A stretch of DNA of 64,000 bases, taken from positions 132,001 to 196,000 of the forward strand of contig JAFFSR010000395.1 of the NCBI GenBank assembly GCA_017163975.1. The letters run 5' to 3'. How positions within the stretch are numbered: position 1 is the stretch's first letter; each line of letters starts with the position of its first letter. Shown here in pieces: positions 44,855-56,484 of this stretch. This DNA is from Anastatus disparis (Eukaryota > Arthropoda > Insecta > Hymenoptera > Eupelmidae). Made by a program: the position numbers and the translations under genes. Under the pieces are notes generated by a model, which was given only the letters and a program-made list of their open reading frames with translations, did no database searches and was not told where the DNA came from.

Positions 44855-44862
44855 TTGATTAT

Positions 44863-45033
44863 ACTAAGAGTGTGCTATATTTACAGCAAAACAGTCGAAA
44901 CCCTTTCGACACCGACTGGCATCGATCAAACTATCTTTGTCGATCATTCAGAAACCGTACTTATGATCTGTCCAATATCGTGAACACAGGCTTTTAAATT
45001 GACGTAAACTGTGGTCCTCTTTGTCCAAATTTC
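44863..45033 (+). pseudogene. Polinton-derived fragment between insertions
   Basis: The short stretch translates on the plus strand as DYTKSVLYLQQNSRNPFDTD and WHRSNYLCRSFRNRTYDLSN. It lies between the hAT-like element and a MITE in a Polinton context. It is probably coding debris of that element, but the gene is not recognised. Confidence 0.3.
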
Positions 45034-45425
45034 TTCAGGGGACGCTGGATCTCTCCATCCTTTTTTACTTAAAAAATGAAAGTTTTTGGAAAAACTGGTG
45101 ATTATTGATAAAAATTAAGAGTTATCCGCAACTTGTACAGTAAAAAGCCATATTTTTTCCGATATTAATTTTGATACTTTGTTTTCAAGAAAAGTTTGAC
45201 ATACTCAAAAAATTATATCCTCTAGCCTAAGTTATGATTTTTTAAGTATGTCAAACTTTTCCTGAAAACAAAGCATCAAAATTAATTTTTCCTAGTCAGA
45301 AAAAAATATTGCTTTTTACAGTACAAGTTGCGGATAACTCTTAATTTTTGTCAATAATCACTAGTTTTTCCAAAAACCTATATTTTTTTATTAGAAAAGG
45401 ATAGAGAGATCCAACGCCCTCTTAA
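45034..45425. mobile_element. Hairpin MITE (family H, copy 3)
   Basis: Bounded by TTCA at 45034-45037 and TTAA at 45422-45425. Ends GGGGACGCTGGATCTCTCCA and, inverted, GAGGGCGTTGGATCTCTCTA. The arms share TTAAGAGTTATCCGCAACTT and the TTTGTTTTCAAGAAAAG-type core of the family. One TTAA has mutated. Confidence 0.82.
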
Positions 45426-45485
45426 GCAGAACTCTCAGTAAGTGAAGAGAAAAGTAAATATTAACTTATAAGTTTGACAGTCAAC

Positions 45486-46260
45486 ATGGAAGAATCGTTG
45501 ACGATTAGTCTTTCGGATACAATATCCGTACTCGAAGCACAATATTTTCCACCAATTTAACTATTTCCTGATAAAAATTATGTTCTTGGTTTTGTTGCCT
45601 TTATGACCTTCAATTCAATACCAAATATTGACGAGGGTAGCAATCTATTTCACGTTAATAAAGAAAAAATTACTCTAGTAGTTACAAGATTGAGGACATA
45701 AAGAATTTTTTAAGTGAGACATTAGCTCATAAAAATATCTAAATCAGTATAAAGCCTAATAATAATACTCTTTATAATGAATTAAAGGGTGATCGTTTCA
45801 TAGATTTCCGACCCAAAAATTCCATAGGATCTTTATTGGAATTTGCTAAACGCGTTCTTGCAGCAGACGTCACTCACAGTTCTGATTTACCAGTAGCTAA
45901 CTTGAAGGTCAATGCTCAACGAATAGAGCGCGATATTACCTGCGGTGGGTATATAAACGGTCAACAAGTACACACAATGCACGAGTTCTTCCTAGCAGTA
46001 CCGCCAGGATATAAGATCATTAAAGTTCCTTTACGGGTCATTTATCTTCCGATCGTCGTCAAGAGCATAGATCATATTCAAGTGTGCATAGTCAATCAAG
46101 ACGGATAATTTGATAACTTTCGAGGAGAAATTATTACCATCAAATTACATCTGAAACTAGCGTTATGGGAATCGTATATTATTTCAAAGTTGGAAAAGGC
46201 TATAGAAGCAGATCAAGATGGAGACGAACCATCAGTCGGCCAAGAGCAGACAAAGCGTTA
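45486..46260 (+). pseudogene. Polinton penton-type minor capsid protein
   Basis: Begins with ATG at 45486: MEESLTISLSDTISVLEAQY, then FPDKNYVLGFVAFMTFNSIP. After a frameshifted middle it resumes at 45836-46108: ADVTHSSDLPVANLKVNAQR, ITCGGYINGQQVHTMHEFFL, AVPPGYKIIKVPLRVIYLPI and SIDHIQVCIVNQDG. A stop follows, then NFRGEIITIKLHLK. This is the minor (penton) jelly-roll capsid protein typical of arthropod Polintons, about 250 residues. At least one frameshift and two or three stops disable it. It stands directly upstream of the major capsid gene, the usual order. Confidence 0.75.
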
Positions 46261-46364
46261 ACAGGGCAAAACAAACAGTTTCTAAAGCATCTTGGCCTCC
46301 GTGTCTTCCCTGGTGGAAAATAACTTGTTTATTCTTTTGTTGTTTACAGAAAAATGTAAGAAAT

Positions 46365-47575
46365 ACTAAGAATAAAGTCAGCAATAAAGTATGACGAATC
46401 AATTGAACATTACGAGATACAGGCTGATCAACCATACTCAGCATCCAACTTCAACTGCAGCTATTCAACATTAAGATATGCGTCTTTTACCATCGTGCAG
46501 TTCGCAACATATTTGTGGTAGATTAATAAAAGCCAATGAAGTACTACTGCTTTAACTAATACTAAATTAACTAACAACGCCATCTGTCACATGTTTGAGG
46601 GAATACGTTACGAGATCAATGCAGTAGAAATCGATAAGTGTAAGAATATAAGTTTGACTACTCTAATAAAAGGTTGGGTGTCCCTTAATAGTAAAAATTT
46701 GATTATTGAAAACGCAGGATGGCTTAATATCAAAGAAATGAAGCAGTTGACTAATAATGCAGGTTACTTCGATGTTTCCATTCCTCTCGCAATAATTCTC
46801 GGTTTCGCTGAAGATTATCGTAAAATCGTAATCAACGTGAAACACGAGCTCAATTTAACGAGATCGAGAAATGATTTGAACGCTGTCGTTCAGACAGCAC
46901 CGGACCCTGCTTAACCTAACGTGTTTAAGAATTTCGAGATTGAATTGACTAAAATAAGATGGCTTATGCCTTACGTTGTAGTATCAAGTGCATTCAAGAT
47001 TCAACTATTAAATCATGTTGAGAAAGATAAACCTATCGATATGAGTTTTTGTAGTTGAGGGTTTTACAAGTATTTACTACTCCCCACAACATCTATGCAT
47101 GTTCGGACCGTCATAATTTCCAATCAATTGGAAAAGCCACGATTCATAATACCAGATTTTCAAACAAATCGAAAAAATCAGACAATTATCAACGTGAGTC
47201 GCTTCGATCATTGCAATATCAGTAATGTGAAGCTGTTTTTCAATTCTCAATACTATTCATATGGAAATCCAAATTAAGATACCCCTCATAATCAATATGT
47301 CATGTTATACGATGCGTACACCAACTTTCAAAGTGCTTACTGTTTCAGAAATATCATACCCATGTTGAAAAAGCAACATTACATCGAGTACTTACCTCTA
47401 ATCGTGATCGATTATTCTAAACAAAACGAATCATTAGAGAGTATACATATGGATGTTTGAACAGGATTCGAATCGAGAGATAATTTTGCAGCCGGAACTT
47501 ACTGCTGAATCATACACCATCGCATAGTTTAGTATAGCGCCGCGAGCGGTAACGTACGAAAACTTATATAAGTGG
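46365..47575 (+). pseudogene. Polinton major capsid protein
   Basis: The N-terminal part reads YDESIEHYEIQADQPYSAS near 46385. The ORF 46591-46914 has HLFEGIRYEINAVEIDKCKN, IKGWVSLNSKNLIIENAGWL and FAEDYRKIVINVKHELNL. It continues with stops through IRWLMPYVVVSSAFKIQLL, ISNQLEKPRFIIPDFQTNRK (47095-47277), FDHCNISNVKLFFNSQYYSY, YDAYTNFQSAYCF and LIVIDYSKQNESLESIHMDV to about 47575. This is the double jelly-roll capsid protein of Polinton-type elements, which would form a virion shell if expressed. About five stops are present. A minus-strand ORF in 46232-46444 is a shadow. Confidence 0.82.
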
Positions 47576-47614
47576 TGAGAGAATCATTATAAAAGCTGAC
47601 TTGACAGTAAGATT

Positions 47615-48348
47615 CTCATTTATGATGGAGTACTTAATGGATATGCAAGGCTACAACAACCAGGCAACGATTACATTATTAAAAAATTAGCTATAGTTTC
47701 TCTCAAAGATAATTTCTACCTTCGAGCATATACTACTGGAGGAAGCCTCCCAGCTATTAACTGCGTTACAAGGCAAAGAGAGAAAAAGCCTCTATTTTGG
47801 TACGTGCTATCTCTCACTTTCTTAATGGGGAACAGAAACAGCCAATCAAATCAGGCTAGAGAGAGACAGCACGTACCAAAATAGAGGCTTTCTCTCTCTT
47901 CGCTTAGTAACGCTTGCTGCCATTCGGATGCTTCCTCCAGTAGTATATGTTCGAAGATTTCTACCCTGTTGTACTCCTTTTCGAGAAGTCTTATCCTTGG
48001 CATCGACTATCGGATAAGTATAAGAGAGAAAACATTTGGTTAGAAGAGCATTACCATGGACTATCTTGGAATTCAGAAAATATTTCCTACACGGATGTAG
48101 AAAAATTACTCAGAGAGGCAATGCATGATGCTAGTAAAGTCTTGATTATGGTCTTTATCAAGAAAGCATGGTTAAAACGCTTTAAGTTCAAAGTTCATAA
48201 TATAGCAGAAATGGGCTTTCCACTATTAGACAACATTAAACTTGTCACGGTTTGCCCGAATCATAATGAAGCATACAGAGCTAGTTGCGCCCTTCACAAC
48301 GTAAGACTTATAAAACCATTCCTCACTGAGAAAATTGAGTGTGAGTAG
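47615..48348 (+). pseudogene. Conserved D(L/M)QG(F/Y) protein, copy 2
   Basis: Starts MMEYLMDMQGYNNQATITLL at about 47621, then shifts frame. The C-terminal two thirds lie in 47947-48348: FYPVVLLFEKSYPWHRLSD, IWLEEHYHGLSWNSENISY, MVFIKKAWLKRFKFKVHNIA, MGFPLLDNIKLVTVCPNHN and CALHNVRLIKPFL. The order of QG, H(Y/H)HG, W, KK.WL, P.L.NI and Cys/His is the same as in the minus-strand copy at 33.5-34.2 kb, but the sequences are diverged. A 224-bp MITE interrupts it at 47726-47949. It follows the major capsid gene, so it belongs to the Polinton gene set. Function unknown. Confidence 0.65.
47726..47949. mobile_element. 224-bp MITE in the Polinton gene
   Basis: Inverted ends GCATATACTACTGGAGGAAG and CTTCCTCCAGTAGTATATG, flanked by TTCGA at 47721-47725 and 47950-47954. 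The arms share AAAGCCTCTATTTTGGTACG and AGAGAGA tracts. Its insertion splits the D(L/M)QG(F/Y) gene. Confidence 0.85.
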
Positions 48349-48911
48349 ATTTCCAATTTCACATTCATTCCAAAATGGGACAGGCTTTAACAAGCATAGA
48401 AGGGGGTAACGTCTCAAATCATAATTCCTCAAATTAAAATTGCTCTGATCAAAATCGTTCAGAGAATACCCCGTTTCTTCGTAACAGACGAAAGAAAAAA
48501 TATAAACTGGGAAGAATATGTAGATGAAAAATATTCCAGTATGAAGCTATCATCTAAAACTCCGTTATCGAATATTGAATATAAAAAATTATAATAAGAA
48601 ATTGTAATAAAAAAACACTGTTAAGAGCTTTGGCACAATACTTTCTCATTGAGCTCATTGAGATAGAGTAATTTGATTTTATTTTTTTTAATATGATTTC
48701 AATGTAAAATACGATTTCGATTAAAAAAAAAATTAGTGAATGTGAGAAAATGATTAGGAAATAGGAAGAGAGAAAAGAATGGATAAAAATAGAGAAAAAA
48801 CGAAGATCAATCTAAGATAGAAGGACAGAGAGGAAGTGAGGAAGTAAGAAAAGATTAAGAGCGTTAAATCAGAAATCAAAAAAAGTGATCAAAGAGCTAC
48901 ACTGAAAAAAT
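48349..48911 (+). other. Polinton tail and purine-rich DNA
   Basis: 48360-48600 holds broken coding-like sequence (KIALIKIVQRIPRFFVTDE, SSKTPLSNIEYKKL) that probably belongs to a further Polinton gene. 48700-48900 is purine-biased low-complexity DNA. No terminal inverted repeat of the Polinton was found. Confidence 0.35.
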
Positions 48912-49009
48912 TATTTTTTGACACTCCGTGCGAGAAGCTCGATTTCACGCACGCTGTACAAAGTGACACGTGCGAAAATGGAGCTTCTCACACGTCGTGT
49001 CAAAAAATA
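48912..49009. repeat. 98-bp inverted repeat
   Basis: TATTTTTTGACACTCCGTGC and its inverted partner ending GTGTCAAAAAATA enclose CGAGAAGCTCGATTTCACG and its imperfect complement. This is a small MITE or a stem-forming site; GC-rich CGTGCGAGAA motifs continue to about 49090. Confidence 0.75.
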
Positions 49010-50302
49010 GTGTTCGATACTCGTGCGAGAAAGTGATTTCTTACTCGTGTGGCGGTTTGCGCCCGAGCGAAGCGACTTTCTCGCACTAGTACCGATATAT
49101 ACTATTAAAAAAAAACGCTCGTTTTTTGCTACGAAAATTGGCAATGGTTTAAATATCAAAAAGATCCTAGTTTATCGTACGGAGAAACTCATCTAGTTTC
49201 ACGTTTATTTTTTTTAGATCTAAGTATCCTGAGGATCTCTGCAGCTGCAGCCGATCGACGACTTTATTCTTGGAGGACTCCACGTCGTAGCGTATAACTT
49301 GGCTCAGAGTCGATATTTTTGCGTAAAACTTTTTTTGTTAAGTCATTAAAAGTATCTTAATCTATCCTCTAAACCTAAAAATATTTGTCTGCTTGGTTTT
49401 TTTTTTGCCCTAGAAAATCACCTCCTTTTCACACTCAAAAAACTAGTCCAGCCCCTTCAAAATTTAAAAATTTTTGGAAAAGTCCTAACTTTATCATTTT
49501 TTTCTGAAAATCCTAATGTTTTTGAGAAAAATTCCTAGGAGCACTTCTTATTGTAAATGAGGAGGAGAATGAGCATGGTTTTTCACAGACCTAAATTTGA
49601 AAGTTTTCTGATTGGTTCTTGTATGTATTACATGATAATTGAAATTACTCATTGTTCACCAGTTCAGAAATTGCTTTTCAAGAGCTTATTTTTTTGCATT
49701 TTACATGGACTTTAAAATAAATTTCAGATCTTGGTGGCCGGAGCCATCAATAAAGAGTTATGACAGTTTAAAATATATATTTACATGTATGATTTATTTT
49801 TCTTATTAAAATAGCCTATTACATATTAAACATAAGCATCTGGTTTCAATACTCAAAAACTATTAAGATAAGTTCAAAAATCATATGGTAGAATGTTATT
49901 TATTAATTAGAAGTTAAATTATTAATTAAACAACACTGGTTACTATTATAATTACAATTACTTTCGTAGGCAAATAAGACTTTGAGTCATCGCAAACTCA
50001 AATAATTATTTGATGATTCTCGTAGCTATGTATACAAACATTTCTTTCTAAATACTTATACGAGTAGAATATTTATTAAAATTAATTTGAGGTACGATCA
50101 CATCATTGACATGAATATCATTCAGAATTTTATATGTAAAATAATCTGATCTCCACCTTGCAATAAGTTGTCGGAACAAAGTTCTGATTAACTGTGATGA
50201 CTTATGCCATCACATTTAATGAAATCAGTTGAAATTTTAAAATGGTATTAGTACACTGTACTAATTTTCATTTCATAAAGAGATTCATCAGATATTAAAT
50301 CC
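49010..50302. other. Noncoding DNA, no supported gene
   Basis: No ORF with recognisable motifs. A 49010-49100 patch repeats CGTGCGAGAAAG and CGAGCGAAGCGACTTTCTCGC. The rest is plain AT-rich sequence. Confidence 0.4.
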
Positions 50303-50863
50303 TTAAGGAGGTTGTCAAGTACTGGTCGGAGACAAAAGTGTCATTGCTCGAAGTATCAAAAAAGCGTCTGCGCGCATGCGCTATAGTTTCAACTTTTGAT
50401 TCCGACTGTTCTCACACACGTGGCGCGGTATATATGTACACGCACACTCTAGTCGTCGTTACCCCACCAATACTTTCTGACTGTTTCACGTGCTTAGATT
50501 CATACATTTTCTATAGACATTTTCTATTTGTATATATGTTTGAGTTGTAATTTCTCGAAAACGGTACCGCTAGTATTTTTTAATTTCTGATCAACATATT
50601 CTTTATGAAATTCTAAATTACATATAAGTTTTTGGTTTAAATCTGACACAAAAAAAATTCAGAATCATTGAAAACGTCCCTTTTACAGCACGTCAATATA
50701 GAGATTACGTGTTAAAAGTTGAAACTTTAGACGTTTATATCTCAAAAACGGTACCGCTAAAGCTTCTAAAAATTTAATGGCAAGGGCATAATGTTATTAT
50801 AAACATGTGATCAAAATTTCAAGGTAATCTGACACAACTCGATTTACTTGATAACCCCCTTAA
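50303..50863. mobile_element. TTAA-flanked element, 561 bp
   Basis: TTAA at 50303-50306 and 50860-50863. Ends GGAGGTTGTCAAGTACTGG and, inverted, GGGGGTTATCAAGTAAATC. The interior pairs less than in the hairpin MITEs; a diverged direct repeat (CTCGAAAACGGTACCGCTAG / CTCAAAAACGGTACCGCTAA, about 50554 and 50730) is present. It shares its right TTAA with the next element. Confidence 0.75.
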
Positions 50864-51252
50864 CGGCAGGCCGGAGTAGAACCTGATACCGACCGAGTAA
50901 CAATTGAGTTGTTTGTTATTTACTCAAGTATTAATCGGTGTATCTTCAAAATAAAGGTTGATCGCAATAGATATTATTATTATGAATATCTATGCACAAG
51001 AAAAAAAAAATCTACCGATTTGTTTTTGAGAAAAGTAAGGAACGGCGAAGTAAAAGATTATGTTTATAATATTTTCGCGTTCCTTACTTTTCTCAAAAAC
51101 AAAGCGATAGATTTTTTTTTTCTTGTGCATAAATATTTGTAATAATAATATCTATTGCGCTTAACCTTCAATTTGCAGATACACCGATTAATACTTGAGT
51201 AATTAACAAAAATGCCAATTAGACAAGGACAGCGAATCCGGCCTGCTCTTAA
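50860..51252. mobile_element. TTAA-flanked MITE (copy 2, inverted relative to copy 1)
   Basis: TTAA at 50860-50863 and 51249-51252. The sequence is close to the reverse complement of 17458-17848 (CGGCAGGCCGGAGTAGAACC, GAAAAGTAAGGAACGGCG, GACAAGGACAGCGAATCCGG), with only a few differences. The ORF 50909-51142 is just the hairpin translated. Confidence 0.92.
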
Positions 51253-51786
51253 GGGGAACCACCGGCTAAAATTAAACTTATTGAAATTATTAAGATAGCC
51301 AGCTAAAATTTTTTTTACATGTAGCTTTTTGCTTATCTCTAACTATGCCGCATGAAAATTGGGAAAAAAAATATTTTTCTATAGTTTTTTTTTGGTTTTT
51401 TAAATGAAAAAAAAAAAATTAATAATTTTTTAAAGATAAAAAGTGTTAAAATCAAATTAACGACAAACCTATACGAGAGATTTTAGCTGTTATTATTACT
51501 AACATTTAAAAAAAAGAAAATTGCAGATCCGTTGAATAACAAAAAAGGAGTAGCAATTTTAAAATCGGACTTTCCAGGTGAAATATTTTTTTCTTCAATT
51601 TTGTCGTAAAAATCTTTGAAGTGATCTTTTTTCGAAAAGTTATATTTTAATGGGAATGAATTTATAAAACTAAATACACAGGGGGTTTGGCATGCGCTAA
51701 TTACAAATCTGATATCAGTTTTTTATTTTGACCTAATCCCAAGGTAGGCGAAAAAAATTCGAATTTTGTGTTTTTGATAATGTGAT
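51253..51786. other. Noncoding DNA next to the TTAA
   Basis: Begins GGGGAACCACCGGCTAAAAT right after TTAA, which looks like a third transposon end, but no matching right end was found. The rest is AT-rich, without genes. Confidence 0.35.
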
Positions 51787-52510
51787 GGCTGATTCCATTC
51801 AGATTCATGCAGGCCGTCACTGATCGAATTTTTTTTTCTCTTCTAAGTCATAAAAATACCTTCTATTATGTATATAAAGATAAAATTTGCCTCGTAGAAC
51901 ACTCAAAAATTTTTTTTTTTTACTACAGCAATTTTAGTGTTGGATGTAAAAACGAAAATTCAAAAATTGAAAATGAACCTCTACTCTTAAATGACTATAG
52001 CTCCGTCAATTTTCAACCTTTTTGGGCGTTCTTTTGACGAAAGTGTGTGGAATTCTGTCTTGTTTTAAATGCAATCTCGATTTTTGTAATACATATTGAT
52101 CTTACTGAGTTATTTACGAAAAACCGAAAAAAAGCGATTTTTTTCAAACACGATTTTCTCAAAAACTATATTTTTTTTTTTTAATTTTTATATGATTTTT
52201 TACATAATAAATACTAACTTTTAGGGTAGGTGAGAATATGCGATTTTGCCTTATTTTTTTTTCACAGATTTTTAAACGTTTTTTTATATTTTCGATTTTA
52301 AAACATCGATAAAACATGACGCATCGTACTATTTTTCCAAGTTTACGTGTTCTTACAACTATTTTTATGCTTTTATTTATTAATATATCAAAAATATCAA
52401 CAATAATCTTTAAAATAAACCCCGGATCGAATATTTTGATCAATTAGAACCAAAGTTATGACGATTTAAAGTTTAAAAAAAATGCTGAAACTTTAAATAA
52501 ATATGATATT
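51787..52510. repeat. Left TIR of the 5.6 kb transposon
   Basis: Pairs with about 56640-57349 in inverted orientation to the block GAACCAAAGTTATGACGATT. The ORFs inside (51807-52037 and 52443-52159) are not genes. Confidence 0.88.
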
Positions 52511-52875
52511 TACATTGAGGAAACGCAATTTTCGTTAAAGATTAAAATCTGAAGATATAAATTTCTTAATTAAAAAAAAAAAGTTATTTTGATGAAAGAA
52601 TACATAACCATTTATCCTCTTTTTATGGTACATTATTATAATAAAAATTTTTTTGTTGAGGAATATAATTTTTTTATCAGTTTGAATTTCGCGCCTAGAA
52701 TTTGAATTTATTTTGTAGGGAGTTGACGCATGTCACTACTAGGTGGCGATGATTCGTTTTTTGCATTCTCATCAACGACTTGACGCGTTTCAAAATATAA
52801 GAAAAGGAAGATAAAAAATGAAGTTGTTCAGGAAAAATTATTTTTTTCGATCTGTCATTGAACAGAATATCAATA

Positions 52876-55800
52876 ATGGCATTACTGATTGTTAAAATGA
52901 AGTGCAAGGACTTAAAAGAAAGGCACAAAAAAGTTGTTTATGATTGCTCCAAAAGTCCGCTTAGAGAATTAGGTGATCTGATGGAGTCTTTGAAGCGTTT
53001 GTATCCAAATACTTCTTTCTCTAGAGAAGATAAAGTATGCCCTTCGTGTTACAAAATATTATTAGATGAAGTGTAAAATGCGCTTATTTCATCGACTTCA
53101 AGCAGTCAACATTCTTCGGAAGATTTTATTCGTAGTGAGGCTCTGGTAGAACACCTCAACGAGACTTCAAGTAATTTGAAATTAAACATTTCACCAATTA
53201 AAATGCCTCAAAGTATCAATATCAAGGTGCGAGAATCTTATGCTCTCCGAAAAAGAAAACAAATAAACGATGCATTTGATTCACAAAAAGCAAGTAAAAT
53301 GATGAAAGTCTACGATATAACGGATTTGCCCGCATTGAATAAAAATAATGAATGTAAAACAAATGATAAATGGCTTGAGAATATTAAAATTGCATTAGAT
53401 AACTGCCGTTTAAAGTAAGAAAACCTTAACTCCAATGGGATTCCAATGTAGTTAACCACTTTTACACTTTGGACGGCAGATAATTGTTCAAATTTTCTTG
53501 AGAAAGTGCGATTGTTGAGTATTATACCAAGTGATATTTCCAAGGATTATATATTATATCAGTTTTACCAAATGTAACTATTTATATGATTGATCAAGCA
53601 CGATCATTGGTAAATAATATAAAAATTTACAAGCAGTCTGAGAACTATTGTAGCCATTCTTTGGATAGTGAAATTGTAATCAAAGTAAAGGATTATTATC
53701 TGAACGATGATTTTAATTGTTCTTGTCAAAGTGCAAATAAAAGCGACACAGTATCTATCAAAGAAAATAGTATAAAAACTAAAAAAGTCAAACGCTTTCT
53801 TACGCGAAGTATAAAAGAAATACATCAATTATTTAAAGACGAAAATCCTTAAATGAAAACAAAAATTGGTAAATCAACATTCTACGCTTTAAGACCGAAG
53901 TGGGTTATACCACATCCACCCACCGATTCGTGTCTTTGCGTTTACTGCGAGAATCTTAAACTTATGTTAGATGCTTTGAATAATTATAAAAAAAAATAAA
54001 CAACACATTGCAGATTTGGAATTGAAAATATGTTCTTCACTTTTTTGTTCAAAAGATGATATGAAATGTGTACTAAGAGAATGTAAAGAATGTCCCATTG
54101 GAGATTCTATTGATTTACAAGTAATTTCTTTGACAGAAGAAGATTTATATGAAGAAATGATTTATGGTGTTTGGGAAAAATCAAATTTACTGAATGAAAA
54201 TAGCACAATTAAAAATTTCTCAATAGAGTTAAGAGAGCGCGCTCTCACTGTAAGAGCTCATAAATTGGTCAAAGAAATTCAACGTATAGCAATTAAAGAG
54301 GTTAAACTTTTAGCGAAAAATAATGACTTCCAATTAGTTATTGATGTCGATTTTGCAGAAAATTAAACAGTTCTGCACGGAAATGATAGATTACAGCTAG
54401 GCTATATTTGTCACTTTAGTGATCAATGTGTGTCGAAAATTTTGAGTTTCCACATAGACGGGCGATGTGTGCACGCCGAATTTCTATGTTTGCGCATTGT
54501 TTAACTACACTCAACTCATAGGAGGTTGTCACACTGATCATCTTTTATTTTCGCACTGCTTGTCAATGTGTAAACATAGAAATTTTAAATCTGACATGTA
54601 TGGAAAAAAAATAAATTAAAATAAAACTAAGGTTATGATCCTCGGTATCAATGAATATCTGAATTGGAAGATAATTCTGACTTTAATATATTAATTAGTG
54701 TTATTCTAATTACAAAATTTTTAATTTAATCAAAAACATTATTATTAATAATTTTAACATGAAAAATTATTGTTGTTAGCAATTCAATATTGAAATCATT
54801 AAAAATAATGTGGGTGGAGTTCGATATTTCGAAAATCTGTTATTTTTTCGAGCTTAAAAATTTCCAATAGCACATTCTTAATATTTATATAAATTGAATA
54901 GAAATTTCCTTTTTAATTTATGTTTGTAATCGAAATGTATTCATTCAAATAAATTATAATTTATATTTAGGACTATAATAAGTATTCAGACAATAATATA
55001 ATGATGAGGTACTTTGAAATTTCTAATATAGTATTTCAATGTATTTTTTTTTAATACTTGTTAGAAATTTCATTAAAAAATCCGAAAAGTATTTCATTAT
55101 TTTACGGTATTCTGTATACTTGTTACAATCCTAAAGCGATTATAATTTATCCGAATAAATGCATGTCGATAACAAACATGAAATAAAAATTGACTTTCTG
55201 TACAATTTAAATAAATATTATGAAAAAGCCATTAGAAATTTCAAAATTCTAAAAAAAGATAATGGACTTCCGAAACATTGAACCCTGCGTATATTATTTT
55301 CAATGATTGTATTGCTAATAGTAATAATCTCTCATGTTAAAATTATTAATAATAATGTTTTTGATTAAATTAAAAATTTTATCATTAAAATAGCACTAAT
55401 TAATATATTAAAGTCAGAATTATCTTCCAATTCAGATATTCATTGATACCAAGGATCATAACCTTAGTTTTATTTTAATTAATTTTTTTTCCATACATGT
55501 CAGATTTAAAATTTCTATGTTTACACATTGACAAGCAGTGCGAAAATAAAAGATGATTAGTGTGACAACCTCCTATGAGTTAAGTGTAGTTAGACAATGC
55601 GCAAACATAGAAATTCGGTGTGCACACATCGCCCATCTATGTGAAAACTCAAAATTTTCGACACACATTGATCACTAATGCGACAAATATAGCCTAGCTG
55701 TTATCTGTCATTTCCGTGTGCTTCAAAATGAAATTCAAAGCTATCATTGGAGTAAAAACCAAAGATCAATATTTACGTCAGTATGCTATTTTGGAAATGA

Positions 55801-56347
55801 TAAAACATTCAGTTATGTCACCGTCTCTGACGATATTAAACATGATTCGTCTCATGCCCTAATGGCTATAAATTTAATTATCGATAACTTATAACAAAAA
55901 CATATTGTGCAAGATCTTGATGAAATCATAACCATTTCCGATATAGCTGCCAGTCATTTTAAAAATAGGTATCAATTCTATGAGCTTCAAAACTCGAAAG
56001 TAAACAGAAAATGGCTTTTTTCTGCAATAGGTCATGGTAAAGGCGCTTGTGACGGTATTGGTGGTTTAGTTTAACATTATGCTACCACGCATAATCTGTC
56101 GAAGAAGAATGCAGATTTAATTAGAAACGCTGAAAATTTCGCCACTAACGTATCAAAATATACTCTGTCGATTAACATTCTTGTTATCCGCAAGGATGAG
56201 TTAGAAGTTTTTCGACTGACAAAAAAAATGAAATGGTTAGGAAATGCAAAAGAAATTAAAGATATATTCAAAAGATTCACTGTTGGAAAAGTGAACGAAA
56301 CCAAATCGACACTGCCAAAACTTCGACACATGAGTGGCAAGAAGTAA
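52876..56347 (+). pseudogene. Transposase, unnamed DDE-type family
   Basis: Coding blocks in one orientation: 52876-53076 (LGDLMESLKRLYPNTSFSR, then a Cys pair in KVCPSCYKILLDE), 53176-53420, 53586-53852, a Cys-rich block near 53930-54130 (DSCLCVYCENLKLMLDAL, CVLRECKECPIGD), and 54016-54366 ending LLAKNNDFQLVIDVDFAEN. After the nested foldback, 55722-56347 continues with EIQSYHWSKNQ, FSYVTVSDDIKHDSSHALMA, ITISDIAASHFKNRYQFYE and SAIGHGKGACDGIGGLV. The two Asp-containing strands (VIDVDF; ISD followed by SHFKNR) and the GHGKG.xDG.GG block are conserved in a family of arthropod and cnidarian proteins that I recognise but cannot name. Frameshifts and stops are frequent. Confidence 0.6.
54367..55722. 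mobile_element. 1.36 kb foldback nested in the transposase
   Basis: Arms of about 400 bp (54370-54770 and 55335-55722) are inverted copies: CACGGAAATGA, CAGCTAGGCTATATTTGTC, GATCAATGTGTGTCGAAAAT, AACATAGAAATTTTAAATCT and AAAACATTATTATTAATAAT. It sits between VDFAEN and EIQSYHWSKNQ of the surrounding protein. A stop inside the left junction shows it broke the gene. The middle (about 54770-55330) has no gene. Confidence 0.88.
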
Positions 56348-56484
56348 ATTGAAAGGTTTCATTCAAATTCGGATTTTTTTATTCACATTAGTTCTCAATT
56401 CATTAGTGTTCTTTCTTAATTGTATCGCATATTATTTGTTCATTGAAAATGACCAAATAATATATTTTAGTATTTAAAAAACTC

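Larger units (their letters stand above)
38350..44862 (+). mobile_element. 6.5 kb hAT-like DNA transposon with long TIRs
   Basis: The unit 38358-44854 starts TAGGGTGGACGTTAATTTTT and ends with the inverted copy, CGTCCACCCTA. The terminal inverted repeats are about 461 bp (38358-38818 and 44394-44854) with few mismatches. Directly outside are identical 8-bp duplications TTGATTAT (38350-38357 and 44855-44862). The 8-bp duplication and the TAGGG start are features of hAT-like superfamilies. It encodes a three-exon transposase with one nonsense codon and carries a secondary GC-rich insertion at 39180-39835. It landed in Polinton sequence. Confidence 0.92.

Noticed and set aside
34778..48600. A single intact Polinton or free virus genome
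   Set aside because: No terminal inverted repeats, integrase, ATPase or protease were seen, every gene is broken, and the two D(L/M)QG(F/Y) copies suggest more than one source element.
50909..51142. 77-codon ORF and the matching minus-strand ORF at 17578-17799
   Set aside because: Both are the hairpin of the TTAA MITE read in one direction; identical translation arises only because the copies are inverted.
51807..52037. 76-codon ORF and 52443-52159 minus ORF as genes
   Set aside because: Both lie inside the long terminal inverted repeat of the 5.6 kb transposon; no domain and no conservation between the two arms.
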